DNA from: Patellaria atrata CBS 101060
Taxonomy: Eukaryota > Ascomycota > Dothideomycetes > Patellariales > Patellariaceae
Assembly (NCBI GenBank): GCA_010093705.1
Contig: MU006089.1
Span: 1,180,455-1,244,454 of the forward strand
DNA: 64,000 nucleotides
Direction: 5' to 3'
The notes under the pieces were generated by a model, which ran no database searches, was not told where the DNA came from, and was given only the letters and a program-made list of their open reading frames with translations. Position numbers and translations under genes: made by a program. Positions 61,428 through 64,000 of the stretch are shown here, in pieces. Every line of letters starts with the position of its first letter. The first letter of the stretch is position 1.

Positions 61428-62120
61428 ATGGCGCTTGACCAGAACGTCACCTTCTCTACTATCCGAATCCCCAAGGGCACACCTCATATCGAGTCTCTCG
61501 CCGAGCAGTTCAAAGACTTTAAACTGACCGCCTTACAAGCGTCTCCGGAAGCTTTTGCTGCCAAATTTGAGGATGAGAACCTTCTCCCTACCGCAGTATG
61601 GGTCAAACGGCTTACCACGCCAGGCCATCAAATATTCATTGCACTTGCAACCCACGATGCGGAGGAAGATGACGTTACAAAACTGCTGAAGGGTAGCTGG
61701 ATTGGCATGTTCACATTGATAGGCCCAGTACCATACGATGAATTCATATGGCCGGAGAGTGGTGCTCCCCTACCTGGATCTGACGGGACGGAAACGAGAT
61801 GGCAGATGACAGCACTGTACACCAACCCAGATTACCGTGGCAAAGGAATTGCGAAGAAGCTCATCAACACCGCCATTGACTTTGGTCAAGAATACTCTCA
61901 AACCCTAGGGCCGGGCGTGAAGACTAGATTCAGACTTTTCGTACACCCGAACAATACTGTTGTCTTGAAGATGTACGAGGGGATGGGTTTCGTGGACGCG
62001 GGTAAGGTGACCCTCGCTGAGGCTTTCATAGCGGTTGGTGAAGCAGATTTGATCCCCAAGGATCCGGATCCAGCGGTGTGGCATCTTCGCGCAGGATATG
62101 GGATGGAGCATTCGGTATAA
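61428..62120 (+). CDS. GNAT-family N-acetyltransferase
   Basis: Single exon, 230 aa. The C-terminal half has the GNAT signature: RWQMTALYTNPDYRGKGIAK, where the RGKGIA segment is the acetyl-CoA pyrophosphate loop (Q/RxxGxG/A), followed by KLINTAIDFGQ and the final strand/helix FRLFVHPNNTVVLKMYEGMG. A long insert (residues about 60-120) sits between the first helices and the signature, common in fungal members. The acceptor (protein, amino sugar or small molecule) cannot be told. The first Met fits, and no intron is needed. Divergent from DPH1. Confidence 0.88.
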   Translation: MALDQNVTFSTIRIPKGTPHIESLAEQFKDFKLTALQASPEAFAAKFEDENLLPTAVWVKRLTTPGHQIFIALATHDAEEDDVTKLLKGSWIGMFTLIGPVPYDEFIWPESGAPLPGSDGTETRWQMTALYTNPDYRGKGIAKKLINTAIDFGQEYSQTLGPGVKTRFRLFVHPNNTVVLKMYEGMGFVDAGKVTLAEAFIAVGEADLIPKDPDPAVWHLRAGYGMEHSV

Positions 62121-64000
62121 CTGGGTTTCAATTGTGAATGAATCGTCATGAGAACGATAAAGAAGTTGTCGGTCGTGGCTTATTATGACTTCTCTTCGTT
62201 TTTACTGTACAGTACTGACATATCAACTGAGGCAAGGGGACTAAGTGGCTTTCTTACGTATTATTTCACCAACCACAACTTAATATGACTGGCCTTTAAA
62301 TGAGGAACAAGTATCATGGTCCTCGAGCGTATATGGTGATAATGATTCTAAACTACTAGAGGCGAGATTGGATTTTTATCTCCCTTTCCACGACAGATAT
62401 GAAAGAAGTGACCTTATTGGACTAGTTAATTTCCTGAACAGCAAAGAATCGCCTTTTCTTTGTTGTCCACTCTTGACGATTAAAATGACCTCGAGACGGA
62501 TCGGAGTGTTTCTTGAAACTACAGTAGGTAACGCCAGTTAACTGTACGCCACACTTGGTGTTGGCTCCCGAAACGAGCTTCCTTGAGATTTGTTTCATCT
62601 CAACCACACCAACCAGCAGCACCATCTCTACTTTCCCATTTTATTGCAAATTTTTGATGGAAACGTCTATCTTCATCGACCTAGACATTGGTACAAGCCG
62701 TATCGAGTGAGCGCTGCACGTTACACCCATTGATATCCTCCTTTCTAGTTGCTACTAGAAAGCCAGGGGCTAACGAGTTTCCTACTCTCTCTCTAGATCC
62801 GCTCGGCCTACCCGTTCTAAGCTGGCTATAATGTTGGGTAGGGTATGCTGCATGTCTCATTGCGGATGTAAATGCACTTTGCCAATGACAAGTGGCGATA
62901 CAGTTGTAGCCAACCTGACAGGTGTTATATGCCACTTCTCAATGAACGCCGAAGCCGAACGATTAAAGGAAATCAGCGGCCTGGAATTCCTACATCATCA
63001 CGCCTGGTTCAGACAAGCTTGAGGTTCCTTTAGAGTTTTTCTTTGTCTTCCATCCATCTCATCTCATCTTTTGTTCCTCCAATCACAGATTCAGTTCATC
63101 AGGCACACTGTTGGCGGTTACAGCGACAGTCAAGCCAGCCCACTGTGGCTCATATAGACGACAAAACGGATCAGTCACATCAGCTGGCAACTGGCACGCT
63201 CAGCATGTTTTCCAACCAAATTCTTCATCTCGTTTTTCTGTCAGTAAACTTCTCTACCCTTGTTAACCCTCTCTCTTGAATTTAGCACTACCATATTTCC
63301 GGTAGTCAGCCTCGAAGTCTTCCGGCCAGGTACCCCAATTAAAAACTACAACTCCGTTAAGACACTTATGCCGTAAATTCGTCTAGACGGAAGCTGATGT
63401 CCTCCTGTTGTAACTCACAGACCTATCGAATCGGCGAGCGTCCAGTTGTAGTTACGCTTAACTTGATATGGTAGTTCTCCGCATCGGAGCTATCCAGCTT
63501 CGACCTGAAACAAAACAAGCTCCCTCCGAAACTCTGCGAGACTCCATATAGTTCATTTGGTTCCTAATGACCTAATCCAACACCACCAATCGCCAAAGAA
63601 ATAGATTGTTTGTGCCGAGCCTTCGACTTCTCTTTGTGTTGTATCTTCTTCCATCTCCTTGTGTGATATGTGGAGATGTGGCTGCAAAGCTCGGCTCCCT
63701 CGCGATATGTTCTAGAGACCAAGGGGACCCTTAGCCCACATAACCTTGTGATAAAGTAGTTGATTTGTGTTTGTTTTAAGATGACAAAGCTTAAACGCCC
63801 CTGATACAGAAGGAAGTACCATTTTAGGGGTTAGGCCTTTCTGGTCGGTTCTTCGATATAAAGGATAGTCGACGTCTCTCGTCCGTTATGGCTTCATCCA
63901 TAGCAAAGTAGGTCTTCTTTCCTGACTTCTAGTCACTCCTTTTTGTAAACCTATCTTGGGTATTAGTTGCCATTATGCAAACCCTTCTTTCAGTAAGTTT
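62121..64000. other. right-end region, no complete gene
   Basis: 1.9 kb after the GNAT gene. Has TACTGTACAGTA at 62204-62215. Near the right edge, a TATAAA at 63856-63861 is followed by an ATG at 63888 and a GTAGGT donor at 63908; this may be the first small exon of a plus-strand gene continuing beyond the window, but nothing coding can be confirmed. Confidence 0.35.

Overview
The window is a 64 kb piece of a filamentous ascomycete nuclear genome (Pezizomycotina; the family mix is compatible with Leotiomycetes, but I cannot fix the class). Most coding regions carry short introns of about 42-165 bp (usually 47-66 bp) with GT...AG ends and CTRAC/CTAAT-type branch sites. The gene content is typically fungal: the alpha-aminoadipate lysine pathway, Zn2Cys6 and bZIP regulators, a fungal rhodopsin-domain receptor-like protein, GT61, and a GH43-CBM35 galactanase. 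There is one 100-bp run of N (13518-13617). I found no CRISPR array, rRNA, intact tRNA or recognisable transposon or virus-like gene.

Layout. 1-9.2 kb: 3' end of a probable Arf-GAP-like protein, a bZIP protein with a poor zipper, a SWIM zinc-finger protein and a conserved fungal protein. 10-20 kb: a peroxisomal enoyl-CoA hydratase (C-terminal SKL), a GT61 glycosyltransferase, a helical protein of unknown role whose last exon lies beyond an apparent stop, and an amino-acid permease. 20-29 kb is a dense housekeeping block: a Chk2/Cds1/PRD-4-type checkpoint kinase divergent from ATG10, ATG10 convergent with a U2B''/U1A-type snRNP protein (46 bp apart), that gene divergent from ARPC1, and then LYS9 (saccharopine dehydrogenase). 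30-42 kb: a full-length ABC-A transporter, an inverted pair of tRNA-like repeats, a secreted exo-beta-1,3-galactanase and a secreted short tyrosinase. 44-54 kb: a seven-exon rhodopsin-domain membrane protein, then a divergent pair of Zn2Cys6 regulator and flavin monooxygenase-DUF6314 fusion, followed by an MDR oxidoreductase; these three may form a small regulated cluster. 56-62 kb: a repeat-rich GPI-type surface protein, DPH1 (diphthamide synthesis) and a GNAT acetyltransferase. Long intergenic stretches of 1-2.7 kb separate the accessory genes, while the housekeeping genes are packed with 46-990 bp between them.

The most unusual observations are: the approximately 466-bp inverted structure with tRNA-type A-box arms at 35.6-36.0 kb; a recurrent intergenic palindrome (TACTGTACAGTA and relatives); a possible frame problem or alternative splice at the FMO exon 1/2 junction; a 26-bp perfect palindrome behind the bZIP gene; and the FMO-DUF6314/Zn2Cys6/MDR neighbourhood. 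All splice models were worked out by eye from consensus sites and reading-frame continuity. Every listed multi-exon model sums to a multiple of three except where the entry says otherwise.
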